DNA of 64,000 nt from Micrasema longulum (lineage: Eukaryota > Arthropoda > Insecta > Trichoptera > Brachycentridae). The notes beneath the pieces were generated by a model. That model had not been told where the DNA came from, did no database searches, and saw only the letters and a program-made list of their open reading frames with translations. Below, piece by piece: positions 12,801 to 27,300 of the stretch. The position numbers were made by a program, and so were the translations under genes. The stretch is from assembly GCA_022494885.1 (NCBI GenBank), contig JAGVSM010001251.1:124001-188000 (forward strand), in the 5' to 3' direction. Position 1 is the stretch's first letter. Each line of letters starts with the position of its first letter.

Positions 12801-13167
12801 TTAATCATTTATTAAAAAATTATATGCATATTTGGAAAATGTAAAATTAATCAATACTATCAAGAATTGTTTTCTCCATGGGGAAATTATGATAAATATT
12901 TTTCTTATATGTTTGGACATTCTTTTAGAAGTGAGAATATTGTTTATGTGTGTTGTTAATATAATAGATTATTAGATATATCATGAAAAATAAGATGTTT
13001 GGAGAAGTAAAACTATTTTACTTAAACTGTATTAAATGCTTAACATAGCTATGATTTATATTTAACAGTTAGCTATACTTTAAGATTTGCTTACATACTA
13101 TTTTTTTATCAAATTTGGCTACCTTTTTATTTTCCAAATTATTTATTATTTTTATTTTTCCTTTCAG

Positions 13168-13216
13168 ATGAACCGAGCTATCCAAGTGAAACCAGCGGAC
13201 AGTGAAAACCGCGGAG
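13168..13216 (+). CDS. bru3: CELF/Bruno-family (CELF3-6, bruno-3-like) exon, RRM1-RRM2 linker
   Basis: This is a 49-nt internal exon of an RNA-binding protein that regulates splicing and translation through UGU-rich RNA. It follows a strong polypyrimidine tract ending in ctttcag and ends at a GTAGG donor. It opens in phase 0 and closes in phase 1, reading MNRAIQVKPADSENRG plus one base. As I recall the family, CELF3-6 and insect bruno-3 have MNRPIQVKPADSESRG at this place, while CELF1/2 have MHHPIQMKPADSEKNN, so the CELF3-6 branch is favoured. The linker follows RRM1, whose exons are not in the window. The initial ATG is an internal methionine, not a start site. It joins in frame to the exon at 54666. 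No database search was done, and the symbol is by family resemblance. Confidence 0.93.
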
Positions 13217-14159
13217 GTAGGAACTTTCTAAATTGTACTTTCTCTCTTCTCGTTCAATTACAAATCCAAAGTAATTGCTAATTAAATCCTGCATTGAATA
13301 TAAATTGCTCTTAATTAATTGCTAATAGAAAATTACAAGCTTGTTTTATTATATCTTTTTGAAATAACACATTTTTTATTTCAATTATAAATAATTAGTC
13401 GTATAACAATACTAATAACAAACAAAAAGCATTACAGATTGAAATATTAAAAAGTTATAAAACATGTCTGATTGAATTTATACTGTTGTATTTTAAAAAA
13501 ACAAAACACAGCTTTTCTCCTTTTTTGTGCTTTGTTTATTTAAGTAATATATAGGTGTTCACAAACTTTCAAAAGTATAAGTATTGCATAATCAAAATGA
13601 AAGTTATTTATGCTGTAAAGGGGTGATATTATATTCGCCAATTTAAAGCAACTATGTTTCAAGCTCATAACTTACTAATTATGCTGATTTTAATAAAAAT
13701 TATATGATGAGTTTAATGAGAGACGAGACTTAAAATATTGATACCGTAATTTCCTTTTCAAAAATAAATTGCTTTAAAATTGTGTTTTTGAAAATGTATT
13801 TAAATGTGATTTTCCACATGTCTCTATGTTCAATGCATAATTTATGACTGGAATTAGCCTCCTGGGCTGTTGTCGTGCAACAAAAAAACCTTTTTAATTA
13901 TAAATCATTATAAAATATGGTGATAAATCCATTTAAATTTAAAAACTGCATAAATTCAAAAATTATATATAAGTAGGGCGTATATGGCTAGCATCGAACA
14001 AAAAAACGTTACTTAATCGATAATTAAAAATAATTTTTTTTTTTATTGTTATTCAAAACAACACTAATCTAAAAGTTCAACTTCCCTTACCACTAATAAC
14101 GAAATACGCATTTTTTTATTTCAAACTTAAAAGTCATAATATTATACATAATTTACATA

Positions 14160-14340
14160 CAACAACAACAAACCATCACGCCGTTTTCCGTAAAGGTAGG
14201 CAGAGAGAAAGAAACGCCATATCTTTCTGTCTTTGCATACAGATCTGGCTTCCTCTACATTCATACATCTTCTCATGCATGCGCACTGATTATTCCGACT
14301 TTTGCTTGTCCATCTTTAAATATTTGTTGGAAATTTACGT
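14160..14340 (-). mobile_element. LINE-B 3' tail fragment
   Basis: aaaccatcacgccgttttccgtaaaggtaggcagagag and catacatcttctcatgcatgcgcactgattattccgacttttg are the complement of the LINE-B 3' end seen at 29600-29740. Only the terminal 180 bp or so are present. Confidence 0.85.
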
Positions 14341-15829
14341 AAACTTTACTTACAATTTTTAACGTATTTTTTTTACAAAGTTCGTTTAAAAAATACCAAG
14401 AAAATGTATTTTTTGGTGATAATAATTATCTCTCAGGCTTGAAAAGCAGTACAAAAGTTGGAAAATTTATACATAAAGATAACGTTATTTAACGCAATTT
14501 TAATTAAGGCCAAAATGTATGCACAAAGCCTAACTAAACGTTGTTTTAATAATAATACTAAAATAAAACTTGAAATTATGATAAAACGAAATAATATAAA
14601 AAATTTTAGGCGGCTACAAACTTCAAACTCAAAGTATTGTTGAAAAAATATGTATTTATTTAAAACTTTTATATTCCTTTTTTTGGCAAGGTCAACGTGA
14701 AATATTAATTTTATTTATGTATTCTAGCTATAATATTTCGTAATAATCAAGATACGCTGCGATGAATTTTTATGCAGTTCTCTTTGTACTAGTGGGTGTG
14801 AATAATGATGACGATTTTTTTTCAAAAAGATTGAAGGTAAATCGAGTGCGGGTTTAAGAAAAAGCCTTGAAAATAAAAACATTTAATAGCTAAGGCTGAT
14901 ATGCCTATGATACGTCATCATAAAATTATCATCTAAAAACGCAATTAAACGTTATTACTGACCTAACATTTTTGTAGTCATAAACCTTAATATTATTGAT
15001 ATTAATTTGGTATCATGCAAGAATTTCTTGTTTTTAGTGGAGTGAATATAAGAGGTATACGCCTTATACTTATGCGAAGAATGTATTTATGTATCGTAAA
15101 CCACTCTACAGAACGAACATGGGTAATAAAATAACCCATTTCGTTTTACCCCTGTTATGAATGGGTTAAAATACAAACATAATTCACAGCTTTTAACCTA
15201 AAAAATCACATTTGATTACAATCTTGTAATAATAATTAAAAATCTGACCTGGCACTTAGCGCAATCTTATCAAAAAGGAATCGAAAATTTACATTGGTAA
15301 ATAATCTAACTGAACATTATACACGTGTTTTTGTTTAATGTCCGGATTTAACGTGCGTTACATGCGTTAGAAATCGGAATACTTAAGTGAAATGTTCATA
15401 TCAAAACAAAACATCAAAACCGAGTTATCCAGCATAGCTATAATAACTTACGTTTATTTAGATTAGATTCAACTAACAACTTTATGATTTACATAAACAC
15501 TCAATTTTTTTTAATAACTTGTTTTTAATAATTTTAAAAACAAGTTATAAAAAAAAATTAATAATTAATTTTCAAACGATGCATTATACTTAAATGCTAA
15601 AGTAGACATAGTAAAAAAATATGATAACTCCACATGGAAACATAACAGAGTAAATATTGAATCTAATTTATTTATTTTATAATTATTAATGTATTTATTT
15701 CAATCATTTAATTTATTTTATTATTGCTAATTGTATTCGAAAACATGACATTATAACAATTGTTATGTACAACTATTACTACTTAAATGTTATAAAACGG
15801 AGTAAAAATACAAATTCCTACAAAGCAAA

Positions 15830-16075
15830 TATGCGAATTTTTCGCAAAAGAATTATTATTAGAATGGAAATCATGGCACAGTACTTGACCAAATTCAACA
15901 AATGCTTGAAGATGTCCAAAGTTGAAACTATCGGCAAGCTTACATCACAAGATGTTTGCATGTAGAGAAAGCGAGATCTGAATGTAAAAATAGATAAGTA
16001 AAGACTTTTATCTTTTCTGCCTTCCCCTTCTGGAAAACCACTAGATGGTTTATTTGTTATTGTTTATTTATAATT
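15830..16075 (+). mobile_element. LINE-B 3' tail fragment, decayed
   Basis: catggcacagtacttgaccaaattcaacaaatgcttgaagatgtccaaa followed by tctgccttccccttctggaaaaccactagatggttt corresponds to the last 200 bp or so of LINE-B with many substitutions. Confidence 0.65.
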
Positions 16076-19000
16076 CCTAACACCAATTCAATTGGGAGAA
16101 TGTTATACGGACGCTTCCTTCAGTTGACTTCCATTCAACGTCCTGGCAGTAAAGCCCGCTACACCATGTTTACAGAACGTACATATGTTTGACTTAATTA
16201 GTCTAATAAAGCCTCCAACCCCACGAGTAGATAATATCAAACCCTAATACCAATACTCACGTACATTACACAATTAAATCTAAGGGAAAACGAATCTACC
16301 AATGCTCAACATCTAGGTTTGATTGAGCGTATTAATCAATAATTTATTCATATCCTCAGAGACATTAAAACATACTAATTGCTTGAAAACTTATATGTAA
16401 TGTTTCATGATATTCAAATTAGTAACCAATGAGATTGAAATCAGGTAGTTTGAGGTTCAAACAAGTCTGTATATTCTACACTAATGCTAACTTTCATCCT
16501 CAAAGTATTGTATAATAATATTATTTGATGTAGGTAAATGGTTTAATTCAGCCTTCGGTCTGTAAATACTATCAAATTATTTATTTACATCCCGTGTTGG
16601 TATAACTCAACTAGAACTTTTTTTTCAAAATTATTCCTAAAATTTTTTTTTTTTCTAGAAATTATAAACTCAGTATATAGGTTGATTGAAATCACATACT
16701 TAAATTTTAATAGTTAATTTTTTGGCCTTCAAATAGTAAATCTTCTATATAATACCTTTTTTAACTAAAACTAGTTTAAATGGCTACAAAAAACTAAAAC
16801 TACTGTCCAAAAACTTAAATTGCGTCACAAAATTGTGATCTTTGTTTTTTCTTAAATAAAATTATCTTTGCATGTATAATACCGTACAGGGCACCAGATT
16901 CTTCGCAAAATCATGTTTTCTCAAAACATTATTTTTGAATATTTTTTTTCAAAAATCATTTTGGTTAAAGATAAGATTAGATTTCTCTACTGCAAAACCA
17001 CAAAGTATTAAGTTTACATTGAAAATGCATCGAATTTAAAATCGTTTTTTCTGTAAATATTCAAATACATGAAATCATGTGCAGTAATACGTTATTGTTT
17101 ATTATTGATTTATTTGCTTATAAGTAGTTTATTACAAATTTTTTGAGATATAAGTCCCAATTTCATGGGACTAAAAGTCCTGTGTTGAGTTGAGAACGAG
17201 TCATTCATACTATAAACATACAAGTAATGTAACAGATTTTTCAATAAGTCGTTTTATGATTTCTCGTTTTCAATAGTACGTTATCATTCGTAATCCACCT
17301 TACTTCAAAAACGATTTTTAACAAAGAATTGCTATAAAACTGAATCAAACAGCAAGCTGACTATGAATAATTCAGGCAATATTGTTTAAAAACTGCCGAG
17401 TGGGCATTAATGTTTCCGGTTCAATGATTATGCGTGGAAAATTAAATTTGCCTCTAAATTACATCCTAATACAGAACAACATAGTAATTTGTCGCTAAAG
17501 TGACACTTGGAACACTTCGAGCTAGTTTATTGTTATTTCCCCTAAGTAGTGGTTTCCCACTTGAAATGCCTTCGCTATAGTAGGTACAATAATATTGCGT
17601 GTGTATCGTAGTTATACTATCATATTGGTCTAACAAGAGGGGCATTAAAGTATTACCCTTGTGTTGTATAAGGTTTTCGTTCATTTTTATAACGACGTGT
17701 ATTTTATTGTTTTACTTTAAATTACATTTTTTCCGCCACCTTTTTGAATCATTCGTCCTCTCGGAACACTTTAATCAGAACATTTATTATAAACCAATTA
17801 ATAAACCCATTCACACTGTATTTATATCTCGTAATTAATTAGTTTAATAGTCTTGGCCATTTTTAACGTATGTATGACAATTGATTTCACATAACAATAT
17901 TTATAACGTTTTAACAATATTTTTTTAGAACATTTTATTATTGTTTGCAAATATTCATAGAATAGACAAAAGGAGTAAAATTTATAAATAACGCTTAACA
18001 CATTTCCTTCTTCTCCATTGTAATTGTTATGATTGCAACAACTAAAGCTGCATATTACTTTGATCTAAATCTTCGTTTAATCTAATCAACAAGATTGATA
18101 GTATTAATTATATTCAAAACAATTTAAAAAGACATTTAAGCCAGAAAATTGGTCTAATGAAAACTCAGTACCGTGCTTCTAAAACCAGATGTATTATTTA
18201 TACAAATGTATTTAGCCTTTGTTCCATAGTACTTTTTCGTTGGTAAAGATTTAAATGGTACTTTTAACCATTTTTTTCTTCAATGTTTTTCTAAATGATG
18301 TTTAAAAAATTTAAAAATAAATTAAATCGCTAATAATTTTATCGATTACTGCGTTATTAATATCATTAGTAAAAATTGCAAAAAAACACATATCCACCCA
18401 GAAGAATGAATAAACAGAAGCTCGTTTTATCAAAATAACTATAATCATTATTTTGTATGTAAACACACTTAAACAAAAATAAATGATTCTTTGTAAATAA
18501 AATGTTCCATGTAGCTTCATTTATATCTTCAGAAATATTGTTAATTATAGTGCGTGCGTTGTGGCAATAGTTTTGACGTGTTTATTTAAGAGCACGAGAC
18601 ATAAATGATACACTTTTATCTCAAGTGCTGAAAGAAAAGGCTTCCGTTACCCTTTGCACGGATTGCATCTATCCCTCACGACCGCATGAGCAAGGGTAAC
18701 TCGAGACGGAGATAGCCTTAATAATATGAAAATGTTCTCTAACAAATGACAAAGGTTGCGTGTCAGCAAATCCGCCCTCTGTATAAGGCTGGTGTGATCA
18801 ATGTCCTATTTATAAGTTGAGCATAACGTGTTTCGCGTGATAAGGTATAAAGCATGGGAGTGAATTTATCTAAGTCGCCAGCCACTTCGCGGGAGTACTG
18901 TAAATTAGGGTAATATTATTATATCCAAAACTGTTTTTGCACCCCCCTTGTCTGTGTTTATTCTTCGATTATTCTCAAAAACTTTTTACGTGCATTCCTT

Positions 19001-20931
19001 CAACGTTCAATTATTGTAACCCACGCAAGTTTTATTTGAGTTTTTGATGAAGCAATTAAGGGTTAACGATCATGTTTGTTGAATGTTGGACATAAAGATT
19101 AAATAGTTGGCCCCGCTCAAAACTTTTGGAATAATTAAAACATTCCATATTTATAATCTTAAAGTATCTTTGATACCAAGCTAAAATAGTTTTTTGCTAA
19201 AAATTTCAATCAAAATATTTCGTCATTTTTATTTTTAAGTTCGATCTTATTTTTCTGTATCCATTATATATTTATATACCACGTATATACCTATGAGTAA
19301 ATGAAAAATCTGAAGTTACAGGAATTTTTTATACTTTAAATTTATATCTTGTATTTTTATTAAGACTGAATGATTTCCGTAATGAATAAATAAACGTCGT
19401 TTATTTCACTGTTCATTGTAAAGGTATTCGTATAAACGTGGATATTACACGTACGGAATTCTTGATAGCAGTCTTGATACCGCCATACACCTTACGTGTC
19501 ACAAGCAATGTGAAACATCTCCTCGGAATGATCAATTAGTGTTCAGAAGTCGGTTGTCGCAACCCTCAGCCACATGCCCTTATTAACAGTCTCCCAATTA
19601 CCTGACGAATCACACGAACTTTATTCGTCAAAAATTAATTAACCTGGAAGGCTTCGCAGTAGCGTCCTTAATCAGAATAAATTCGTTACTTATCTGATAC
19701 GGAGTTCGCGGACTTAAAAACTTGATCCACTAGACAGATGAGGTTGCGTGTTTCGAGGGCTAAACCAAAACCGAACGGTTTTGGCTTTGAATAGTGAGCT
19801 TTTGGGTGATTTATTTCCCCAATAAAAATTAGCATATTTTTTCGATGCGGTCAAACAGATAAAAATGGGTGAGTAAATTAACGGTGGAAAATGAAGTCGA
19901 AAGGTGGCATGCGGCACTCGCCTTGGAAGGGTTACTCGTGTGAAGGGGAGACGGTTCCGTCTGCCATGTACATGACGTGAGGTAGCTAAGCAGTGACCAG
20001 TAGCAAGGTGGAGCCCTAAGGAAGTGGGTTGAAGAGAGTTTTTACGGACTCGCCTTATTTATAATGACGCTTTCCGCCATGGCGCGCGGCGCTAAGGAGA
20101 CATTTCATGTTTGGTCGCAGTTACACCCGAAGTGTAAGCTGGCTATGTCAGGCAGTAAAATTTTACGTTTGCTAAGAGATTCGCGAAAGATAGGGTGAGA
20201 AAATGAAGTGCCACACTTTATTGTACTTTTATAAATTAACTTACTTTAATGATGACTGAAGACATTGAATATCTAACGCACACAAGATTTTGCTTTTAAT
20301 TTTACGAGCAATATAATAAACTTTATTGCCAACCTCAATCTCTGTTTGAAACCTACGAAAATAAATGACACGGGGAAAGTTCGCTTTCATTCAGTACTTT
20401 CTACTTATGAACGTACTGTTTGTTCTTTGAATTTTTTATTACGAGTAATGTTCCGTGCCGGAATATTTATTCGTCGAACGAAATCAAAAAGTTTGCCCAG
20501 GGTTCAGATCTCATTACGAGGGACCACGATCCTCTGGAGACGAAGTGTCCTATCGCGAGGGAGTTTCGGGAACCTTCCGAACATTTGATATTTCAAAACA
20601 CACATTCCATAGTGGGGGGCATCCGACCGTGAAAGGATTACGTAACCCTTTTCATCCATCACAGTCCGTAATTAAAGTTTCGACTGACGCATTCCCAATG
20701 GAAAGTGGGCACTGTACCGAGTGCTGAGCGCGCATAAAGGACTAATTATTACAATCTGATCAGTGTTGTCAATCAAACGGACCCCCGCTAATAATCCTGA
20801 TATTGGATTTATATTAAGCCTCGATGTGTGGAGACATGTACAGCATTGTACCTTTACTTGTATAGTCGCACTCAGAACTGAGAAACATTGACACCGAATG
20901 CTGAAACCTTCCTAAATACATAATATATTAT

Positions 20932-21528
20932 CAACAATATTTTGAGTTTGTCCAAATTTTTGTAGACAAGGACTGGATTCAACTCCCTGGGGAGCTGTTT
21001 ATATTAACATTTTACAACAGAGATGAAGAACATTTAAGAGAAGGTAATATAGAAGTCTAGGCATCTACAGGGCTTATGACCTGTCAATGGCTGGTTTAAG
21101 TGGCCACTTTACACACTGTGTAACATTCACCATTCTGCCTATATTCTGCATGTTGTAAAATGTTAATATAAACAGCTCCCCAGGGAGTTGAATCCAGTCC
21201 TTGTCTACAAAAATTTGGACAAACTCAAAATATTGTTGATAAATTACCTGGTCTATGAAGAAGTATAGAAATTGAAAAATTAATATTTTCAGGCGTTGCC
21301 TAGTATGTAGGTGAAATAATTCAATTAGATGAATCTCACCCGCATAAATAAAGGTTTCAGCTCTTTAACTTCACAAACATCAACATATGAAAGAATTGAA
21401 GGCATATACATGTTCAAATATAGGCAGAATGGTGAATGTTACACAGTGTGTAAAGTGGCCACTCAAACCAGCCATTGACAGGTCATAAGCCCTGTAGATG
21501 CCTAGACTTCTATACTACCTTCTCTTAA
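20932..21528 (+). mobile_element. R1 element copy with 14-bp target-site duplication, inverted-arm form
   Basis: This 597-bp insertion is flanked by direct ACATAATATATTAT at 20918-20931 and 21529-21542. It begins with the antisense terminus CAACAATATTTTGAGTTTG. The antisense short arm runs to about 21150, then the sense long arm runs from AATATAAACAGCTCCCC to CTACCTTCTCTTA. The reverse complement has the same layout as the 11659-12164 copy: antisense long arm, sense short arm, same 3' terminus. The junction between the arms falls at a different monomer position. Confidence 0.88.
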
Positions 21529-23900
21529 ACATAATATATTATGTTTATTCACATAATGTCATGTAACTATTCCGACGTTGCTGATATTTTTTCACATAAA
21601 ATATAGATTATATAAATCAACTCTTTCTAATGATTTCAAAGATGGTGAACGGTAATTTACATTTGTGAGAGAATAGTGCTTTCTTTGTTTACTTTTGTAT
21701 GGTTACTATTGTGTACCATATTTACGTGTATACTTATTTTTAAAATAGTTATTATTATTACTATTTTTCGATTATTTTTTTTGAGGCAAGAGAATTTTAT
21801 TGTATTTAATATACTTATATTTTGTAACTCTTAAATAAAAAAATATGTAAATTCTTTTCTTTTTAAAATTTTATCTGCACACATTGTTAATTTTTTTTTT
21901 TTAAATTCTAAATACGTTCTTTATACAATACTGCTGTGTTTTATATATAGTATTATGTAACATTTTAAATTATTTATGTATCTTTTCAAGTTAATTTTGA
22001 AGTTTTTCACATTATATAAAAATATTTCAACTATTTTTAAAATGCATCTTTTTAAGGTAAAAAGCACTGCTTCTAAATAAATAAACAAATCATTGGTTCA
22101 TTACAACGTTTTTGTAATAATATATTTATACTGCCAACAGTAAATTTCCTATAGTATTCCTCATATACGTCAATTTTTTATCATTATATTTTGTGGTATG
22201 CACTTATGTTTATCTGTGTATTTTATATTTTTCATGCAGGAAAGTTAAATATTTTTGTACTTTTTTTTTTCCTTAAAAAAAATAAAAAGCACTTTTTTAA
22301 GTATCACTATGAAATGACGTATAAGTTTATTATTGAGTGAATAAATATTTTCTTTTTAATATTTTACAGTTGAACTCTTCTGGTAATTATCTATTCATGA
22401 ACCGCAAGATTGTGACAAAGAAGCGTTTTACGAATAAAACCTGTTATTATATTATTTAAATTAGGTACCGTTTGTTATATTTGACAGTACAGATGACTGG
22501 GTTATACGTGTATATGACATACAATATACCTCAATAAATATTTATTTTTCAATTCGTTTTACAATACTGTACATAAACGCTTGTAAAATTAGATATATTT
22601 GCATATATATCTAATGTAAATAAAAAAACGTGTAATATGTATAATATTTGCGCTTTGCCTTTTATAATCAAAGTTATATCAATGTTATAATTATTTCAGT
22701 CAAAGGCCGTCCCGCGTCATCTGTCGTATATGTCGCACACAATAATAATGTAAAAGCTTCATTTTTTATGATTTCTTCCAGAACAAACTTTATCTGGTTA
22801 TACGCTGCAAATTTCTATCCCAGTAATTTGATATCTGTAAGGGAAAACTGTTATAACGGATAACCAAATAAACAAAATAATCAAAATGTTTAAAACTTTC
22901 ATTTAATATTTTGGAAAAAATGTTTTTTTTATTTTTTATTGTACAGTTTTTATATAGTACAATGCACAGTACAGCGCTACTGCCAGATACAATGGACAAA
23001 CATATAAGCATTAGGTCATTACGAAAACACGTTTTAAAAAAAAGCACAAAAAATTATTTAGGTATAATATATAGTCCATAAAAGCAAGTAAACAAAGATA
23101 AATAAGTTACGAGTACGTATTATGATACAGAGTTAGAGAGGAAGAGTCTCAAACCGGTAATCCTAGCATGAAAAAGATCCACCTCTCTCGGTATTGATCC
23201 TTTCTACTTATAACTCTTTGTTGCACGTGCAATAATTTTAGGTGAATAGTTCCTAATCGACCGAGACGCGCAGGGCCGATAAAACGAGATCCGGAGGGCC
23301 AATTACACGAAGACTGAAGGGCTGAAATTCCTAGTATGTAACAGTTAGCGACAGCCGACTGTCGCCTGCTAGTTTATATAAACAAACGAGTTTTCTCTTC
23401 CATGACATAACTACGTTGGCCCACATAGAAACTCATAGAAACTCATGCCGATGTACAGAAGAGGTTGAGCTTCTTCGATCACAACATGAATTAGCGATAC
23501 GCCAACTAAATGCCAAGAATAACAAAAACTTATTCCAAGTTGGCAAACTCGACAGGTGAGCTCTGAATTTGGGATTCCGTCAGTAATTATTGATTCACTT
23601 TGGCTTTCGGGTAACTCTTACTCCTCTCACTCGGGTTGAACATTAATTAAAATCGTAGTCTTCGGTTTATACATAGCACCTTGAGCACAACTAATTTAGA
23701 CTATGAAATCTCAAAATAAAATGTTAAATTAACATATTACAGTCAAAGACAATAGACTCAGTACTGAAAAATTCCTGATTAGCCCACTACAGAATATCCA
23801 CCATGACTTCAACACTTTAAGATAAATATAAAAATTATTAAAAAGCAGAAAAATCCACTTTTAATGAAGTAAAAACCTTGTACGTAATAAAAAAGGCAAA

Positions 23901-24315
23901 CAATATTTCAACTCCTGTCTAAATAATAAAAGCATTTAAAAGAAGGTAATATTAACTCGTAAATCTACAGTGCTCATGACCTGTCATTAGCTGGTTTAAG
24001 TTGCCAGGTCTACAAAAATTTAGACAAACTCTAAATATTTGTTGATAAATCCACCTATTGCAGTATTATTTTTTTTTTTTTTTCAAATTCAGGCGTTGCA
24101 TAGTAAATATGTACGTGAAATAATTCAATCACATGAATCTCATCCGCATCAATAAAGGTTACAATTCTTTAACTACTTAATCATCAACAGATAGATGAAT
24201 TGAAGGTAGACACTAGACACCTAAACGTTTGTATTTCTTTTTATTGAATGTTTTTGATTTTTGTTGTAATATGATAATATTAACATCTCTCTCTTGGAGG
24301 TTGAATCCAGAAATC
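23901..24315 (+). repeat. R1 repeat, degraded inverted-arm copy
   Basis: Antisense blocks (caatattt..., gaaggtaatatta, gctcatgacctgtcattagctgg) run to about 24005. They are followed by sense blocks (aggtctacaaaaatttagacaaactc, ataaatccacct, caggcgttgcatagta, catgaatctcatccgcat, tcatcaacagat, tggaggttgaatccag). Internal deletions shorten the antisense arm. No clear target duplication is visible. Confidence 0.75.
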
Positions 24316-27300
24316 AAATTAAAAAAACTAATAAGGAAAACCAGATAAACATTTTTAATATAATAATCAAAAAACCAGCAACAAAAAAGATCCTGCCTTA
24401 ACACTTGAAGTTCCTAGCTGGTCAGGACCTGAACCAAGAAACCTTTTTTTCATTTTAAACAGAGAAATAAATAATAAAATAAAATTAAATATCTGAATTT
24501 CTTTGTCATTTAAATAATATACATGCAAGCGTTTTGAAAATACGCTTTTGTTGTTTTAGTAGGCAAAATGTGTCGTTAGTATTGTGTTTGTTATTCCAAA
24601 AACATGATAGTATTTACCGTTTTGGGACTCGTATTCGGAAATTAATTTCATCCATCGGCAGGGTAAACAGTTTGCACATACAATAAGTAAACGCCCCCGG
24701 AACGATCGTGTGAAAGTAAAAATGTTTAGAAAGGCGATTTGAGTCCGGAATGGCCTGAGAAGATCGAAACCTTCTGGCGAACCTCTTCTCTATCTTGTCT
24801 CGGTAGATATGTGTCGTCTCGGTTTTACAGCCTCCCTTTATGACGCCAATATACCGTATAGGTAATAAAAAACAATATCGGGCGAACGGATATAGACTGT
24901 ACGCATTCAATATCAGATCTTTTTCCTTATATGCGAGTTTGAAATTTATTTTTCCAAAATTCATCCTTGTAAATGACTTTTTCGTCATTGAAAAGGGGCA
25001 CTACGTTAACCGTTTCACCATTCAACTAGTGATTTATGCTGGTCGTTTAGATGATAAAATGAATTTGAATTTGGATCCTTCTTCATAACTTATTGGTTCT
25101 TCCTTTAGCATCGAGGCAGGTACTCGATATTTAATATATCGAACCTGTACTGCGGCGTAAAAAGTATAAGCCGAACGTATTGAATAAGGGTGTAATAACA
25201 GCTTCAAATTCACTCTTCGGCCTGCGTACAAAGCATTTTTTTTATTCAACAAAAACCTTTTTCAAAGAAATACAATTCTATGCATGAAACAGTACGTATT
25301 TTGTGTGAAAAACGCGGTCTATTCCAATGTTTACAAAACCGAAAAAAATGTTCAAACAAGTAGTGTAAACTTACCATTCTTTTCCATGAAGTTGAAATAA
25401 AATTTTTCAAAGAAACTCTCTCAGATATATGTAGTCTCACACTTCGAAGTCGATACAAATGTTATCCCTTCCATCCGAAGTTTTCGCATCTTATATCGTT
25501 ATCATCGATCTCCATTGTTCTGGTGTTAAGTTGTTTTGTTTTCAGAGGTCTGAAAACGGCCCAGATGAAAACTTGTCCAAGTTTTCCAAACAAGTTAGTT
25601 TATCTGCCAGCCGCGGCGGGACTTCAGAACCCTGCAAGGTACTCAGCACACATAGATCTCTTCTAGCAAATTGTTTTCGAGAAATCTCCTGACATGTTCC
25701 CTTATCGCTCATTGTAAAGTGATTCATAAAATAGGCCATTCCATCGCGTCGAAGCATATTATTACATTAATAATTATTCGTGGAATGTTTAACAAAGACG
25801 AAATACGATTTTAATTTACATTTATACATTTGTTTGACAATAAATGCTTTTTGTTTTCATTTAACTTGGATTTTACCAACTCATAACGTAAATAAATATT
25901 TTATTTATTTCAAACATTGATAGTAAAAAAACACATGATGCGTCATTTTTATGTAAAAATATCATCCGTGTAACCATAGTAAATGTTATATTTGGGATAT
26001 CTATTTATTTCAACTATAGAAAAGATACTTTTTTACACCTTTTTAAAAATAATTTAATAAAACAGTGACTGCATATGTCTAATTTGTTATTTATTTTCGG
26101 CAAAATCTGCTGGACTCAAAAAAGTTTTTGCACTAAGGATACGATGTCAATAAATTGTAACCCTAAACTTTATATCAAAATAAACACGAACGTCTCATGG
26201 GTAGATCTTAAAAATCTCCCTTTCCGTCTCTTAAAATTATTCTTGCTTTGTATTTGATGCGCAAAGTGAAAAATTTGTCGTTTGAGTAAAGCAGCACATA
26301 TAAACTGCCACCAATGCAGGAATGTAACAATGTACACTTGTAGACAACGGCTGAATGAAATAAAACATAATCAGATAACTTTTCCAACTTTTTTAATAAC
26401 TGGATCATTCTTCAGTTCGTAATTAAGTCGCCATGTTTTTTGTGTTAATGGTTTTGTGTTCTGAGCTATAATCACTATGAATTACAAAAAAGTTCTTTAC
26501 TCTCGCGATTCATTGCGTTACAGAAAGCATTTCCGCCTTTGATGGTTATTATCACGCATAATTAATTGCCTCCCGATGACGTCTTTTTGGTAGGCACAGC
26601 TCAACGAAGACCGTATAAAATTAATACGATCGATCCAAAGTTTGATGCAATATTAACCGAATAAAACGTTTTCCGAAATACGAGACTTCCTTCGTGGCGG
26701 TAAGTTTGAGAATTAAGCGGAGTATTAATTTTAGCCTTCTCCCTCTGTAGGCTGCCATGACGCTTTGCTGGTTGGGTATTACGCGGTAATGCCGTAAACA
26801 AAGATGAAATTAATGATGCGCACAATGAAAATCCGTACAAAACCGAGTTTATGTTTGGCGGAAAACAATAGGAGCTTTGCACTGCTATTTAGATGAATAA
26901 CTAATCTAGACGCGCTCGTCTTTAGGACGGGGACCTCATAAACAGTCGAATATCAGGGACAGGCGCCTAGCTCGGTCTTTCTAAATACTCGTGCATTTTA
27001 CTAACATGTTCGATGTATACGAGTATTTCACACGCCGACTTCGGGCATCACACAGCGGAGGTCGCTAGTTATCACCTCTTGCGGTGTTATGTTTTCCCTC
27101 CATATATCACAATGTCCTTATCGCCACTTTTTCATTCACTCGGTGAATCATTTGACATATTTCCTGGAAATATAGCAGTCGCCCTGTTTCACGGAAAACA
27201 ATAAAATATCGCCCGTTATGAATGCTAAATACCTTCTGAGGCAATAAAACGCACTCGTTGCTGAAAACATTGCCTAAATTTATCCTTTCTATTGAATTAC

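Larger units (their letters stand above)
1..13167 (+). other. Upstream intron of the bruno-3-like gene (5' end outside window)
   Basis: No exon with a credible homolog and flanking splice sites was found before 13168, so this is presumed intron. Recognisable inserts are R1 repeat pieces (2715-2870, 4215-4545, 7840-7905, 10140-10320), a LINE-B 3' end (5677-6290), a LINE tail (7230-7440), a hammerhead-like motif (8382-8428) and an antisense LINE RT (11430-12800) split by an R1 copy. I see nothing supportable in 1-2700, 2880-4200, 4550-5430, 6300-7060, 8450-10130 or 10330-11420 beyond AT-rich sequence. The peptides encoded at 265-447, 9269-9475 and 9706-9921 resemble no family I know. Confidence 0.7.

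Noticed and set aside
20346..20727. Three overlapping plus-strand open frames
   Set aside because: Raised GC with no protein family and no splice signals that match the CELF exon phases. More likely conserved non-coding DNA or chance.
22920..22985. TTGTAC/GTACAA inverted repeat
   Set aside because: Six-bp arms in AT-rich DNA are expected by chance.
24614..25757. Overlapping open frames on both strands, up to 124 codons
   Set aside because: Frames lie on both strands with no motif. A modest GC rise alone explains the lack of stops.
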